From: Deltaproteobacteria bacterium
GTDB taxonomy: Bacteria; Desulfobacterota; DAOWOC01
DNA: 9,809 bases
Reading direction: 5' to 3'
Assembly: GCA_030642225.1 (NCBI GenBank)
Contig: DAOWOC010000017.1
Coordinates: forward strand, 1-9,809
A program made the translations under genes and the position numbers. Positions 1 through 7,882 of this stretch are shown piece after piece. Each line of letters begins with the position of its first letter. The stretch's first letter is position 1. The notes under the pieces are model-generated. The model did not search any database, had not been told where the DNA came from, and saw nothing but the letters and a program-made list of their open reading frames with translations.

Positions 1-545
1 ATAAATATGGCAAGGAAAAAACATACCATCCTTATACCGTTCAATAATTTAAAAAATTGTTTTGCCCATTGACGGCTATAACGCACCTCATCAACTATTT
101 TTTCCTGCCTGAGCCTTTCCGCTATAAGGTCAATTGAGATTAAATTATTAAATTCTTTATGTAATTTAATCTCAATTGCTTCGGGAAGCGGGTTGTCTTT
201 TTTAATGTCATCAAGTATTTTTTCATTTTGTTCCAATGCTTTTTTTAGCCTGTTCAACCCATCTTCCTTGCTTATATGCCTCGTTTCCCGGATCTCTTTC
301 CATTTATTCAGATTACTAATAAACATATCCTTTTGTTTTTCATTAATATCCTCTCTGAGAAAAGCGGTTAAAAAAAGATGGGATGACATTGTATCCGTAT
401 ATTTGTCGGCATTTACAAGAAGCAGTGCGATAAAACCCGTGATAAAAAGAGCCACGGTTATGGTAGTGATATTTAATATACTAAGATAACGATTCTGGGC
501 CATGCCCAAAAAAGCCCTTTTAATAATATAATTTATCGGGATCAT
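1..545 (-). CDS. ftsX: Cell division protein FtsX, N-terminal part (cut by window edge)
   Basis: FtsX is the membrane subunit of the FtsE-FtsX complex at the septum, which transmits FtsE ATPase activity to periplasmic murein hydrolase activators. The reading frame is open from an ATG at 545 to base 3 (181 codons, no stop), so the C-terminus lies outside the window. The product starts MIPINYIIKRAFLGMAQNRY, a typical short cytoplasmic FtsX N-terminus. A membrane segment follows at about residues 23-45, then a charged extracytoplasmic domain at about 46-168 with the family-like NPLPEAIEIKL stretch at 118-128. A second hydrophobic segment begins near 171. The ATG overlaps the ftsE stop as ATGA, indicating translational coupling. 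The call rests on ftsE adjacency plus topology. An odd feature is a perfect 17-bp inverted repeat in the coding sequence at 131-178. Confidence 0.9.
   Translation of the reverse strand, partial: MIPINYIIKRAFLGMAQNRYLSILNITTITVALFITGFIALLLVNADKYTDTMSSHLFLTAFLREDINEKQKDMFISNLNKWKEIRETRHISKEDGLNRLKKALEQNEKILDDIKKDNPLPEAIEIKLHKEFNNLISIDLIAERLRQEKIVDEVRYSRQWAKQFFKLLNGIRMVCFFLAIF
131..178. repeat. Perfect 17-bp inverted repeat inside ftsX
   Basis: The left arm at 131-147 is CAATTGAGATTAAATTA. The right arm at 162-178 is its exact reverse complement, with a 14-nt spacer at 148-161. Pairing stops at both ends of the arms. The repeat lies wholly within ftsX codons of about residues 123-139, in a stretch that still reads as ordinary FtsX protein. 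In mRNA it could form a stable AU-rich hairpin. Nothing in the sequence assigns it a function. Confidence 0.85.
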
Positions 546-1195
546 TGTTTTATTCCATCCCGTAATTCAATAATTCTTTTATGTTTTACCATATTGAAAA
601 GGGCGGTATTGTGAGTCGCAAGCATCACTGTGGCCCCGCGCAGATTGATTTCTTTAAATAGATTAAAAATTTTTTGTGTATGTTGTGAATCAAGATTCCC
701 TGTAGGTTCATCTGCAAGAATGATTGCAGGGTCATTAATCATGGCCCTGACGACTGCTACCCGCTGCTGCTCCCCACCTGAAAGGGTACGGGTATATTTA
801 TCAGCCTTTTTTTCAAGACCTACCATAAAAAGCGCCCGGCTGACCTTTTTTTTAATAATATCATATGGCTCCCCTTTGACTTCAAGGGCAGCTGCAATAT
901 TCTGGAAAATCGTCTGATTGTCTATGAGTTTAAAATCCTGAAAAACTATTCCGATTCTTCTGCGAAATAATGCAAGATGACGTCCTTTAATCCTTGAAAG
1001 ATTTCTTCCGTCAACAAGTATCTGGCCGTCAGAAACTGATTCCGCCCCAAATAAAAGTTTAAAAAGAGTTGTTTTGCCGGCCCCGCTCGGGCCTGTAATA
1101 AAACAAAATTCCCCTTTTTTTATCCTGAAGCTTAAATCCGCAAGCGCCGAAACACCAGGTATATAATATTTAAACACATGGAACAGGTTAATCAA
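542..1195 (-). CDS. ftsE: Cell division ATP-binding protein FtsE
   Basis: FtsE is the cytoplasmic ABC-type ATPase that partners FtsX at the division site. All nucleotide-binding motifs are present: Walker A GPSGAGKT (35-42), Q-loop VFQD (84-87), signature LSGGEQQR (138-145), Walker B AIILADEP (157-164), D-loop NLD (167-169) and switch histidine 195. The length of 217 aa is normal for the family. The start is a TTG at 1195, which gives MINLFHVFKYY, matching the usual FtsE beginning. A GGGGG tract at 1203-1207 supplies the ribosome site. The nearest ATG upstream (1209) is out of frame. The gene lies 17 nt after the thiDN stop and overlaps ftsX by 4 nt, so it is probably co-transcribed with both. 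LolD-type ATPases look similar, but the adjacent FtsX settles the call. Confidence 0.95.
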   Translation of the reverse strand: MINLFHVFKYYIPGVSALADLSFRIKKGEFCFITGPSGAGKTTLFKLLFGAESVSDGQILVDGRNLSRIKGRHLALFRRRIGIVFQDFKLIDNQTIFQNIAAALEVKGEPYDIIKKKVSRALFMVGLEKKADKYTRTLSGGEQQRVAVVRAMINDPAIILADEPTGNLDSQHTQKIFNLFKEINLRGATVMLATHNTALFNMVKHKRIIELRDGIKQ

Positions 1196-1212
1196 TTTAT
1201 TGCCCCCATGTA

Positions 1213-2547
1213 TTAATCTAACAGGCTTAAAACCTTATTTACAACAATTTCAGGGTCTTTGTCTATTACCCTGATCATAGGTTCTTTTCCTGCTCCGCCA
1301 ATATCAAAAATGATATCAGGCCATGGCGGCCCTTTTTGAAAGATTGTGTCGGTTCCCCATTCCATTGTGCCGCCTTCTTTTTGTTTTATCATCTCAGGTT
1401 CATCATTTCTATTAAATGACTTTATTATAAATCCTTTATGCCTTGCTTTTTCTAATATAGCATTATCATAACGAATATTCATGCATGACCTTAATGAAGA
1501 TTCATACTTCATGGCCGCAAGAATAATTTGGGCAATATGTTTTGAAGCTCCAAACATTGGTTCAGATACGGTTATGACGGTCTTTCCGAGTCTTATCAGC
1601 CTGCCTGGTATCCCTGCGATATCATCACAGGTTTTTGCATTGCAAGACGCATATGCGATATTGCTTTGAACCTCAGGGATAAAAGAAGCCGCACCTGATG
1701 AATTTGTAAAACGACATATCGCTGCTTTTAATTCCATGAGTATATTCCCCCCATCAAGCAACGTTTGAGCGGCAGCGAGTTGATTAGCGGGTTTATGACC
1801 TTTCCCGACCATTACAGCCGTTTCAATTGCCTTTGTAATAAATTCCTTGGCTTTTTTTATTGCCTCAAACGTGCTTAAACCCTGCCCCAGAAATGTGGCG
1901 ATTGCAGAGCTTAATGTGCACCCTGTTCCATGGATACTATTGCCTGGATATCTTTTAGATACAAAATGATGTATTGCGGATCCGTCATAAAAGATATCAA
2001 CAGCATCTTTTCCTTTCATGTGCCCGCCCTTGACAAGGACAGAGGCTGCCCCCATCTTTGCCATAGCCTTTGCTGCCTGCTCCATGGTCTTAATCGATGT
2101 AACTTCAATGCCGCATAATTGTGATGCCTCTTGAGTGTTGGGGGTAATAAGTGAGGCAAGATTAAAAAAATTTTCTACTGCGAGGGAAGAAATATTGCCT
2201 GAAAAAAGGGTATCTCCACTGGTTGCAGCCATTACAGGATCAATCACAAGGTTTTTAACATTATATTGCTCAAGGAGGGTTATTACCTCTTTTGCTGTTT
2301 CCTGATTATAAAGCATGCCTGTTTTGGCTGCATCAATTTTAATATCCTTTGCAACTGCTTTAAATTGAGCCCCTATAAATGAAACAGGCACCGGAAAAAC
2401 ATCTGTTACCCCTGTTGTATTTTGAGCAGTCAGGGCGGTAATAATACTCATCCCAAAACCGCCGAGTACTGTAATGGTTTTTAAGTCTGCCTGTATGCCT
2501 GCTCCGCCCCCTGAATCAGACCCTGCTATTGTTAAAATACACTTCAT
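1213..2547 (-). CDS. thiDN: Bifunctional HMP(-phosphate) kinase / thiamine-phosphate synthase, ThiD-ThiN fusion
   Basis: The protein has 444 residues and two domains. Residues 1-265 form a ribokinase-fold ThiD that phosphorylates hydroxymethylpyrimidine to its diphosphate. It carries GSDSGGGAGIQAD (9-21), KTGML (75-79), VIDPVMAATSGD (101-112), LITPNTQEA (133-141) and the anion-hole motif HGTGCTLSSAIA (206-217) with Cys210. Residues about 275-444 match ThiN, the thiamine-phosphate synthase unrelated to ThiE, ending in the characteristic PDIIFDIGGAGKEPMIRV (410-427). The fusion would therefore carry out two consecutive cytoplasmic steps: making HMP-PP and coupling it to thiazole phosphate. An AAGGAAA Shine-Dalgarno precedes the ATG by a normal distance. 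It lies 39 nt downstream of thi4, which supplies the other half of the vitamin. No helix-turn-helix domain is seen, so a ThiN-type repressor role is less likely. Confidence 0.93.
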   Translation of the reverse strand: MKCILTIAGSDSGGGAGIQADLKTITVLGGFGMSIITALTAQNTTGVTDVFPVPVSFIGAQFKAVAKDIKIDAAKTGMLYNQETAKEVITLLEQYNVKNLVIDPVMAATSGDTLFSGNISSLAVENFFNLASLITPNTQEASQLCGIEVTSIKTMEQAAKAMAKMGAASVLVKGGHMKGKDAVDIFYDGSAIHHFVSKRYPGNSIHGTGCTLSSAIATFLGQGLSTFEAIKKAKEFITKAIETAVMVGKGHKPANQLAAAQTLLDGGNILMELKAAICRFTNSSGAASFIPEVQSNIAYASCNAKTCDDIAGIPGRLIRLGKTVITVSEPMFGASKHIAQIILAAMKYESSLRSCMNIRYDNAILEKARHKGFIIKSFNRNDEPEMIKQKEGGTMEWGTDTIFQKGPPWPDIIFDIGGAGKEPMIRVIDKDPEIVVNKVLSLLD

Positions 2548-2586
2548 ATTATATTTCCTTATGCAGTCTCAATTTGTATAAATATT

Positions 2587-3360
2587 TTACAATCTTTTTA
2601 ATATATCTTCAGCTACTTTTTTCCCTGATAAAAGCATGCCCCCGAAAATCGGACCCATTCGCGGGCCTCCAAAGGTTGCATTAGCGGCCATACCTGCCAC
2701 GTAAACGCAGGGGAAAACCTCTTTGCTGTTTTCAACGGTTAATTCTTCAGCCTTTTCCGCCCACATGGATTTTTCTCCCAAAATTTTACCCGTTGGTGTC
2801 AATAATTTGGCAGGCACCTTACGTTCAATGACCTTTATTACCTCAACATCATGCCCCGTGGCATCTATAATAAATTTACTCCCAATGGTAAGGGGATCAA
2901 CGTGCAGCCCGGACATCTCAATGGCGCTCCATATGATTACAAGGCCGTTTACAGATGATTCCCTCATCATGACATCTTCGACGCTCATGCAGTTCCAGAT
3001 CGTTAATCCTGACAAACATGCCTTAGATGCCAATGTCGTAATACAGGCTATGGAATCGACGGTATAATGACTATCTTCATATTCAACTGCCGGAATTCCA
3101 AGTTCTTCAAGAATGGGAATAACGTTTTTTTGTATTACAATTTCATTAAACATCATGCCGCCGCCCCACATGCCGCCGCCAACGCTCAGTTTTCTTTCAA
3201 AGAGAGCGACCTTTTTCCCTGCCTTTGCAATATAATATCCTGCGAGAAGGCCTGCCGGGCCTCCTCCTACTATCGCTACATCAAGTTCAAGATTATCAAT
3301 AAATTTTCTTTGCCATTGGTCTACTATTGCCTTTGTAATGGTTATTTCATTTAATCCCAT
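2587..3360 (-). CDS. thi4: Thi4-family thiazole synthase, sulfide-dependent type
   Basis: Thi4 makes the adenylated carboxythiazole precursor of thiamine from NAD, glycine and sulfur. Visible features are a dinucleotide-binding loop GGGPAG (32-37), the glycine-rich GGGMWGGG (61-68), DATGHD (166-171) and a C-terminal [20 protein letters not shown] (221-240). This is the pattern of archaeal and bacterial Thi4. Eukaryotic suicidal Thi4 donates sulfur from a cysteine a few residues after GHD. Here no cysteine occurs from 172 to 217, so an external sulfide donor is predicted. The length (257 aa) fits the prokaryotic form. An AGAGGGAG Shine-Dalgarno precedes the ATG. The gene lies between mobA (31-nt gap) and thiDN (39-nt gap). 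Database entries sometimes label this family ribose-1,5-bisphosphate isomerase. The thiDN neighbour makes the thiazole role much more likely. Confidence 0.92.
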   Translation of the reverse strand: MGLNEITITKAIVDQWQRKFIDNLELDVAIVGGGPAGLLAGYYIAKAGKKVALFERKLSVGGGMWGGGMMFNEIVIQKNVIPILEELGIPAVEYEDSHYTVDSIACITTLASKACLSGLTIWNCMSVEDVMMRESSVNGLVIIWSAIEMSGLHVDPLTIGSKFIIDATGHDVEVIKVIERKVPAKLLTPTGKILGEKSMWAEKAEELTVENSKEVFPCVYVAGMAANATFGGPRMGPIFGGMLLSGKKVAEDILKRL

Positions 3361-3391
3361 TTAAAACTCCCTCTGTTTATAGTGTTATTTA

Positions 3392-3997
3392 TCAATTAGA
3401 TATAAAGTGATTTACATCTTCCACAGTATTTATATTTATAAATGATTTAAGGTCAGGATCAAAGCCCTGAATTATACTGGCATCAACTTTAAATAGATTT
3501 ATTATGCTGTATAATTTATTTATTTTTCTTTGGTTTAAAGATAACATCTCTGTAACAGGCAAAAGACATTTTTTTGAATAAACAGCAAAAAGCGGCTCAT
3601 AAAAACCGTTTATAAAGGGGACAATAACATCATATCCATTGAGCAGTCTGCACATGTGATTAATCAGGGCAGGATTGATGTATGGCATGTCACATGCCAC
3701 CACAAAGACGGCCTTTTTTGATGTATGTTCAAGCCCGCTGTGTATGCCTGCCAATGGTCCCATGCCAGGATATATATCACGGCAGACAGGAACCCCTAAA
3801 AAATCATACAAGGTCGGATGATTACTGCTGATTAAAATTTCACTGAATAACGGTCTGATTGCATTAAAAATGCGTTCAATCAGTGTTTGGCCTTTATATT
3901 TGAACATGGCCTTGTTTTTCCCGAAACGTCTGCTTACGCCGCCTGCAAGGATTAACCCTCCGATTTCATGATATTTTTTTAATTCTTTTATTGACAT
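3392..3997 (-). CDS. mobA: Molybdenum cofactor guanylyltransferase MobA
   Basis: MobA transfers GMP from GTP to Mo-molybdopterin, giving the guanine dinucleotide cofactor used by DMSO-reductase-family enzymes. The 201-aa protein has the nucleotidyltransferase signature LAGGVSRRFGKNKA (17-30), GPLAGI (80-85), the metal-binding CDMP (102-105), EPLFAVYS (134-141) and a closing FININT (187-192). These are the standard MobA landmarks in order, and the length is normal. The start ATG at 3997 has only a weak upstream AAAAGG, but later in-frame starts would cut into the nucleotide-binding strand. It is the first gene of the minus-strand run and is divergent from moeA, which acts in the same pathway. 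A MobA-like cytidylyltransferase (MocA) is the main alternative. Confidence 0.9.
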   Translation of the reverse strand: MSIKELKKYHEIGGLILAGGVSRRFGKNKAMFKYKGQTLIERIFNAIRPLFSEILISSNHPTLYDFLGVPVCRDIYPGMGPLAGIHSGLEHTSKKAVFVVACDMPYINPALINHMCRLLNGYDVIVPFINGFYEPLFAVYSKKCLLPVTEMLSLNQRKINKLYSIINLFKVDASIIQGFDPDLKSFININTVEDVNHFISN

Positions 3998-4101
3998 AAA
4001 ACCAATTGCCTTTTATTTCTATGCAAAAATATTTTTGTCAAATATCATGGCAGCTTAATCACGTCAACCATGACTTGATAATCCTTTAACAAGAAAATGA
4101 G
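3998..4101. promoter_or_regulatory. Divergent mobA/moeA promoter region with a dyad
   Basis: This 104-bp gap must hold the start signals for both the mobA operon and moeA. On the minus strand there is an exact TTGACA at 4041-4036, and a TTGACG at 4067-4062 spaced 17 nt from TATTTG (4044-4039). On the plus strand GATAAT (4077-4082) resembles a -10 box, without a good -35. An inverted repeat, TCATGG (4045-4050) with CCATGA (4068-4073), straddles these elements and is extended imperfectly by TCAA (4038-4041) and TTGA (4075-4078). Its position suggests a shared operator, possibly for a molybdate or cofactor regulator. It does not resemble the E. coli ModE site. The promoter assignments are tentative. 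Confidence 0.4.
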
Positions 4102-5337
4102 ATGACAGAATTCCTTCAAGTAATAACACCTGATGAGGTCAGGGATATACTTTACTCCTGCGTCCCCCTTGGTACGGAAAAAATACCTCTTTCTGATGCA
4201 TCAGGAAGGGTGCTTGCCATGGATATCATGAGTCCTGAAGATATCCCGGGGTTTAACCGTTCGACCATGGATGGATTTGCTGTAAGGGCAAAAGATACAT
4301 TTGGTGCGAATGAATCCCTGCCAATCATGATAGAAGTTATTGGAAGTGTGCAAATGGGAAATGCGCCTCATATGACTATTTTAGAAAATCAGGCTGTTTC
4401 CATACCAACAGGAGGCATGTTACCTCAAGGCACCGATGCTGTAGTCATGATTGAACACTCTATCCCATTGGATAATATGACGATTGAGATTATAAAACCG
4501 GTTAAACCATTTGAAAATATGCTAATGAAAGGTGATGATGTTAAGTCAGGTGATCATGTTTTATCCAATGGTCATTTTCTGCGTTCTCAGGATATCGGCA
4601 TGCTTGCTTCTCTGGGCTTTTCCAAAGTGTCAGTTTTCCGCCGCCCCAGGGTGGCCATACTTTCCACTGGTGATGAGATAGTCCCTTTAACCGTCAGCCC
4701 CGGGCCTGCACAAGTCAGAGATGTAAACGGTTACTGCCAGCTGGCACAGGTAACAGCTTCCGGTGGTATCCCTGTTTATCACGGGATAATACCCGATGAC
4801 CTCGACGCTTTAAAAAAAATTTCCATGAGGGCTATTAAAGATGCTGATATTATGCTTATTTCAGGCGGTAGTTCCGTTGGTTCCCGTGATTATACATTAA
4901 ATGTTATAGATTCACTGCCTTGTTCAAAGATACTTGTACATGGTATTGCTGTAAAGCCTGGCAAACCGACAATCCTTGGCAGATTCGGCGCAAAATATAT
5001 CTGGGGACTGCCAGGGCATCCTGTCTCTGCAATGATAATATACAGCCTTTTTGTGGATTTACAACTGCATATTTTGCAGGGGGATTCAAGGAGACTTCCT
5101 TTTGATAACAGCAAATGCGTTGAGGCTGAATTAAAGGTTAATATCCCCTCTGTGCATGGGAGAGAGGATTATGTGAGGGTTGTATTAGAGGAAAAAGAAA
5201 ATAAAAGGCTGGCACAGCCTGTTTTTGGAAAATCAGGTGTTATGTCAACCATGGTCAAGGCTGATGGATACATAGCAATACCCCTTCACAGTGAAGGGCT
5301 TGACGCAGGCTCAAAGGTTATGGTGCATTTGTTTTGA
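4102..5337 (+). CDS. moeA: Molybdopterin molybdenumtransferase MoeA
   Basis: MoeA inserts molybdate into adenylylated molybdopterin, the step just before MobA. The protein (411 aa, full family length) shows PGFNRSTMDGFAVRAKD (49-65), GTDAVV (110-115), the MoaB/Mog-like core with STGDEI (188-193), ISGGSSVG (253-260), KPGKP (285-289) and GLPGHPVSA (302-310), and a C-terminal beta domain at about 335-411 containing SGVMSTMVKADGYIAIP (378-394). The residues corresponding to the catalytic Asp and Glu of the family (Asp57, Glu192) are present. The ribosome site AAGAAAATGAG is weak for this window. An upstream ATG at 4097 is out of frame, so the annotated start is the only sensible one. It is transcribed away from mobA. 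No C-terminal periplasmic-binding fusion is present. Confidence 0.95.
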   Translation: MTEFLQVITPDEVRDILYSCVPLGTEKIPLSDASGRVLAMDIMSPEDIPGFNRSTMDGFAVRAKDTFGANESLPIMIEVIGSVQMGNAPHMTILENQAVSIPTGGMLPQGTDAVVMIEHSIPLDNMTIEIIKPVKPFENMLMKGDDVKSGDHVLSNGHFLRSQDIGMLASLGFSKVSVFRRPRVAILSTGDEIVPLTVSPGPAQVRDVNGYCQLAQVTASGGIPVYHGIIPDDLDALKKISMRAIKDADIMLISGGSSVGSRDYTLNVIDSLPCSKILVHGIAVKPGKPTILGRFGAKYIWGLPGHPVSAMIIYSLFVDLQLHILQGDSRRLPFDNSKCVEAELKVNIPSVHGREDYVRVVLEEKENKRLAQPVFGKSGVMSTMVKADGYIAIPLHSEGLDAGSKVMVHLF

Positions 5338-5363
5338 TAACTTTATAATGGGTTTATTTTTTT

Positions 5364-6236
5364 TTAATTTCTTTCCTTTAATAACTGCATTAAATATTTT
5401 CCATAATGATTTTTCAATAGTGGGGCAGCAAGACGCGCAAGCTGATCCCGGTCAATATAACCCATTCTAAAGGCAATCTCTTCAATACATGCTATTTTAA
5501 GCCCCTGTCTTTTTTCAATAATCTGGATATAGCCTGAGGCTTCAATAAGAGAATCATGGGTGCCTGTATCAAGCCATGCTATGCCTCTCCCGAGTTTTTC
5601 AACATGCAATCGTCCGGTCTCCATGTATATCCTGTTTACATCCGTTATCTCAAGCTCCCCGCGCGCTGAAGGTTTAAGACCCTCAGATATTTTTATTACC
5701 TCATTGTCATAAAAATAGATGCCGGTTACCGCATAATTTGATTTTGGCTGAGCTGGTTTTTCCTCTATGCTTATGGCCTTGCTTTTGCCGTTCAGTTCAA
5801 CAACGCCGTAACGATGCGGGTCGCTTACCTGGTAACCAAAGACTGTTGCCCCTATTTTTCTTTTAATAGCGTTTTTTAATGCATCTGTCATCCCGTGGCC
5901 GTAAAAAATATTATCTCCAAGGATCATGCAAACCCTTTTTTTACCTATGAATGATTTTCCTATAATAAATGCCTGTGCAAGTCCTTCCGGTCGTGGCTGT
6001 TCGGCAAATTGAATGTTTATGCCCATGCCAGAACCATCCCCTATAAGCTGCCTGAATAAAGGCAAATCATTGGGTGTGGAGATTATCAGTATATCCCTTA
6101 TCCCTGCCAGCATAAGCGTTGAGAGCGGATAATATATCATTGGTTTATCGTAAACAGGCATCAGTTGTTTACTTACAACCCTTGTTGCCGGATAAAGCCT
6201 TGTCCCTGAACCGCCTGCCAGGATAATCCCTTTCAT
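5364..6236 (-). CDS. rfbA: Glucose-1-phosphate thymidylyltransferase
   Basis: The enzyme joins dTTP and glucose-1-phosphate to give dTDP-glucose, the entry point to dTDP-rhamnose and other deoxysugars of LPS or capsule. The diagnostic motifs are [13 protein letters not shown] (6-18), [17 protein letters not shown] (22-38), LGDNIFYG (106-113), EEKP (158-161), [10 protein letters not shown] (192-201) and [10 protein letters not shown] (221-230). The 290-aa length is typical of RmlA/RfbA/RffH. An AAAGGAG Shine-Dalgarno lies 8 nt before the ATG. The other dTDP-rhamnose genes (rmlB, C, D) are absent from the window. It lies 50 nt downstream of the DUF362 gene, probably in the same transcript, and converges with moeA (26-nt gap between stops). 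Confidence 0.94.
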   Translation of the reverse strand: MKGIILAGGSGTRLYPATRVVSKQLMPVYDKPMIYYPLSTLMLAGIRDILIISTPNDLPLFRQLIGDGSGMGINIQFAEQPRPEGLAQAFIIGKSFIGKKRVCMILGDNIFYGHGMTDALKNAIKRKIGATVFGYQVSDPHRYGVVELNGKSKAISIEEKPAQPKSNYAVTGIYFYDNEVIKISEGLKPSARGELEITDVNRIYMETGRLHVEKLGRGIAWLDTGTHDSLIEASGYIQIIEKRQGLKIACIEEIAFRMGYIDRDQLARLAAPLLKNHYGKYLMQLLKERN

Positions 6237-6286
6237 CTAATTACTCCTTTGTATTTTTGAAAAATCTGTAAATTACAATAGAATTA

Positions 6287-7411
6287 TTATTTAATAATAT
6301 TGATCTCAATAAGTTCATAATCAGTTGAACCCATGCCAAGTTTTTCTGCGGCACGCAGCTGCAGGCCAGGATCAATATAAGTGTATAACTGACGAAATTT
6401 GTCATTATTTTCATGGCTGCCGTGATCCGGACATAAGTCTATGGCAGAAGGCTGTTTATTTATCAGGTCAAGGGATGCCTTGTCAACGGCAACCGGATCA
6501 ATTGAAGCCAATATGCCAATATCGGGCACAATCGGCGGGTTATTGAACGGCATGCAGTCACACGCAGGTGATACGTTTATGACAAAATTAATAAAAAAAG
6601 ATCTGTTTTCTTTATTTTTTATAGCACCAAGGGCGTATTCAGCCATGCGAAGCTGAAATCTTTCAGTGTCCGGGTTCCATTGAACACTTATTGCCTGCCT
6701 CGGACAAACAGCAATACATTCGCCGCATCCTGAACATTTTTCCTTGTCAATAATAGCCTTCTTTTTTTTAACATCCACTTGTATGGCCTGCTGTAAGCAA
6801 TGAGAAACGCATTCGCCACATCCTATACACCGTTTTTTTGATATGGATGGACAAAGATCAGAGTGTTGACTCATTTTACCCTGGCGTGATGCGCAACCCA
6901 TGCCAAGATTTTTTATAGCACCGCCAAAGCCCGCCAGTTCATGTCCCTTGACATGGGAGAGGACTATTAAAAAATCAGCATCCACAATATCTCCAGCAAT
7001 AAATACCTTGTCATATATCTTTCCATTTATGGGGATCGTGGTTTCATGTTTCCCCATTAATCCGTCGGCAATAATTACAGGGGCATCAATAACAGGCGGG
7101 GCAAAACCATGTCTTATTGCAGTATGTATATGTGATATCCCATTACTTCTGCTGCCGGCATAAAGGGTATTGGTATCAGTAAGAAATGGCCTCCCGCCTG
7201 AATCTCTTACCATCTCAACAATCTTTTGAACAAGGGGTGGGCGTATATATGCCAGATTACCCTCTTCCCCAAAATGGAGTTTTATTGCCGCTGTCCTTGA
7301 ATCCATATCTAATTTTTTAAAGCCCGCGGCATTAGCTAAAAGTTCCAGCTTTTTAATGAGATTCATGGAATATTTTTGTTTAATATTTGTAAAAAAAACC
7401 TCTTTTTTCAT
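6287..7411 (-). CDS. DUF362 protein with two [4Fe-4S] ferredoxin clusters
   Basis: This 374-aa protein belongs to the DUF362 iron-sulfur family, whose substrate is not firmly known. The N-terminal half has family-type segments: AAIKLHFGEEGN (41-52), LTDTNTLYAGSRSN (77-90), and HVKGHELAGFGGAIKNLGMG (153-172). A ferredoxin-like module follows, with cluster I cysteines 195, 198, 201 and 205 and cluster II cysteines 226, 229, 232 and 236. The first motif ends in Cys-Leu instead of the usual Cys-Pro. The DUF362 fold resumes after it (DIGILASIDPVAVDKASLDL, 297-316). No signal peptide is seen, so a cytoplasmic redox role is inferred. The ATG follows a GGGGGA ribosome site. It is followed by rfbA with no evident functional tie. 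Confidence 0.88.
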   Translation of the reverse strand: MKKEVFFTNIKQKYSMNLIKKLELLANAAGFKKLDMDSRTAAIKLHFGEEGNLAYIRPPLVQKIVEMVRDSGGRPFLTDTNTLYAGSRSNGISHIHTAIRHGFAPPVIDAPVIIADGLMGKHETTIPINGKIYDKVFIAGDIVDADFLIVLSHVKGHELAGFGGAIKNLGMGCASRQGKMSQHSDLCPSISKKRCIGCGECVSHCLQQAIQVDVKKKKAIIDKEKCSGCGECIAVCPRQAISVQWNPDTERFQLRMAEYALGAIKNKENRSFFINFVINVSPACDCMPFNNPPIVPDIGILASIDPVAVDKASLDLINKQPSAIDLCPDHGSHENNDKFRQLYTYIDPGLQLRAAEKLGMGSTDYELIEINIIK

Positions 7412-7431
7412 ATTTCCCCCATTATTTAAGT

Positions 7432-7447
7432 TAAAAAATAAGATTAT
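7432..7447 (+). repeat. 16-bp direct repeat, copy 1
   Basis: TAAAAAATAAGATTAT occurs here, 20 nt upstream of the DUF362 start codon, and again exactly at 9063-9078 just beyond the sigma-factor stop. A 9-bp inverted match of its end lies at 7481-7489. The copies bracket the sigma gene and its upstream region. The A-tract makes the match less informative than its length suggests. Confidence 0.6.
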
Positions 7448-7882
7448 CTAACTTTCAGTTTATGATTAATTTTTTAATAAATAATCTTAATTTATTTTTA
7501 TTGTTTATTAAATCTGTTTGTTTTTTTGTTTAACATTAAATAATTTATTTATTCTTTTTAAAAAATATCTTTGCGAAATAGTTTTATATTAAAAACCAAT
7601 CCTGATTTATTTTTATAATTAATTTTAAAAAATTTTCAATTTTTTTAAAGATTTTGGTTTAATTATTGCTTTCCTGAATATTTATAACATGGAATCGAAA
7701 TCCATAATGATCAAAATTTTTTTATGGTTACAACTTTTTATAAAGATATCCAAAATTAATATTCTATTTCTCAGTATTCATCCTTTTTATAAAAATATTT
7801 TTATATAAGCCCATATCTTAAATATTGCTCATAGCATAAATTTTATAAATATATTTTTTTAATTTTTAAACATTAGACGTGC

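Noticed and set aside
193..489. Plus-strand frame of 98 codons
   Set aside because: It lies antisense to ftsX, whose minus-strand frame gives a clear family-like protein and overlaps ftsE correctly. It has no ribosome site or recognisable domain.
630..917. Plus-strand frame of 95 codons opposite ftsE
   Set aside because: It is a shadow of the highly conserved FtsE coding sequence, with no motif of its own.
2548..2586. Possible TPP riboswitch before the thiamine genes
   Set aside because: The gaps before thiDN (39 nt), thi4 (31 nt) and mobA (104 nt) lack the conserved CUGAGA and ACCUGA elements, and the two short gaps could not hold the aptamer.
4890..5114. Three overlapping frames inside moeA
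   Set aside because: All lie within the conserved MoeA core (KPGKP to GLPGHP) in other frames and show no independent start signals.
5317..5365. Terminator for moeA
   Set aside because: A bulged AAAGGTTAT/ATAACTTT stem sits about 14 nt before a T run. The spacing and weak stem do not support a confident call, though some termination here is likely given the convergent rfbA.
7689..7705. ATGGA/TCCAT hairpin in the AT-rich region
   Set aside because: Five base pairs is too short to call a structure. It is mentioned only as a local landmark.
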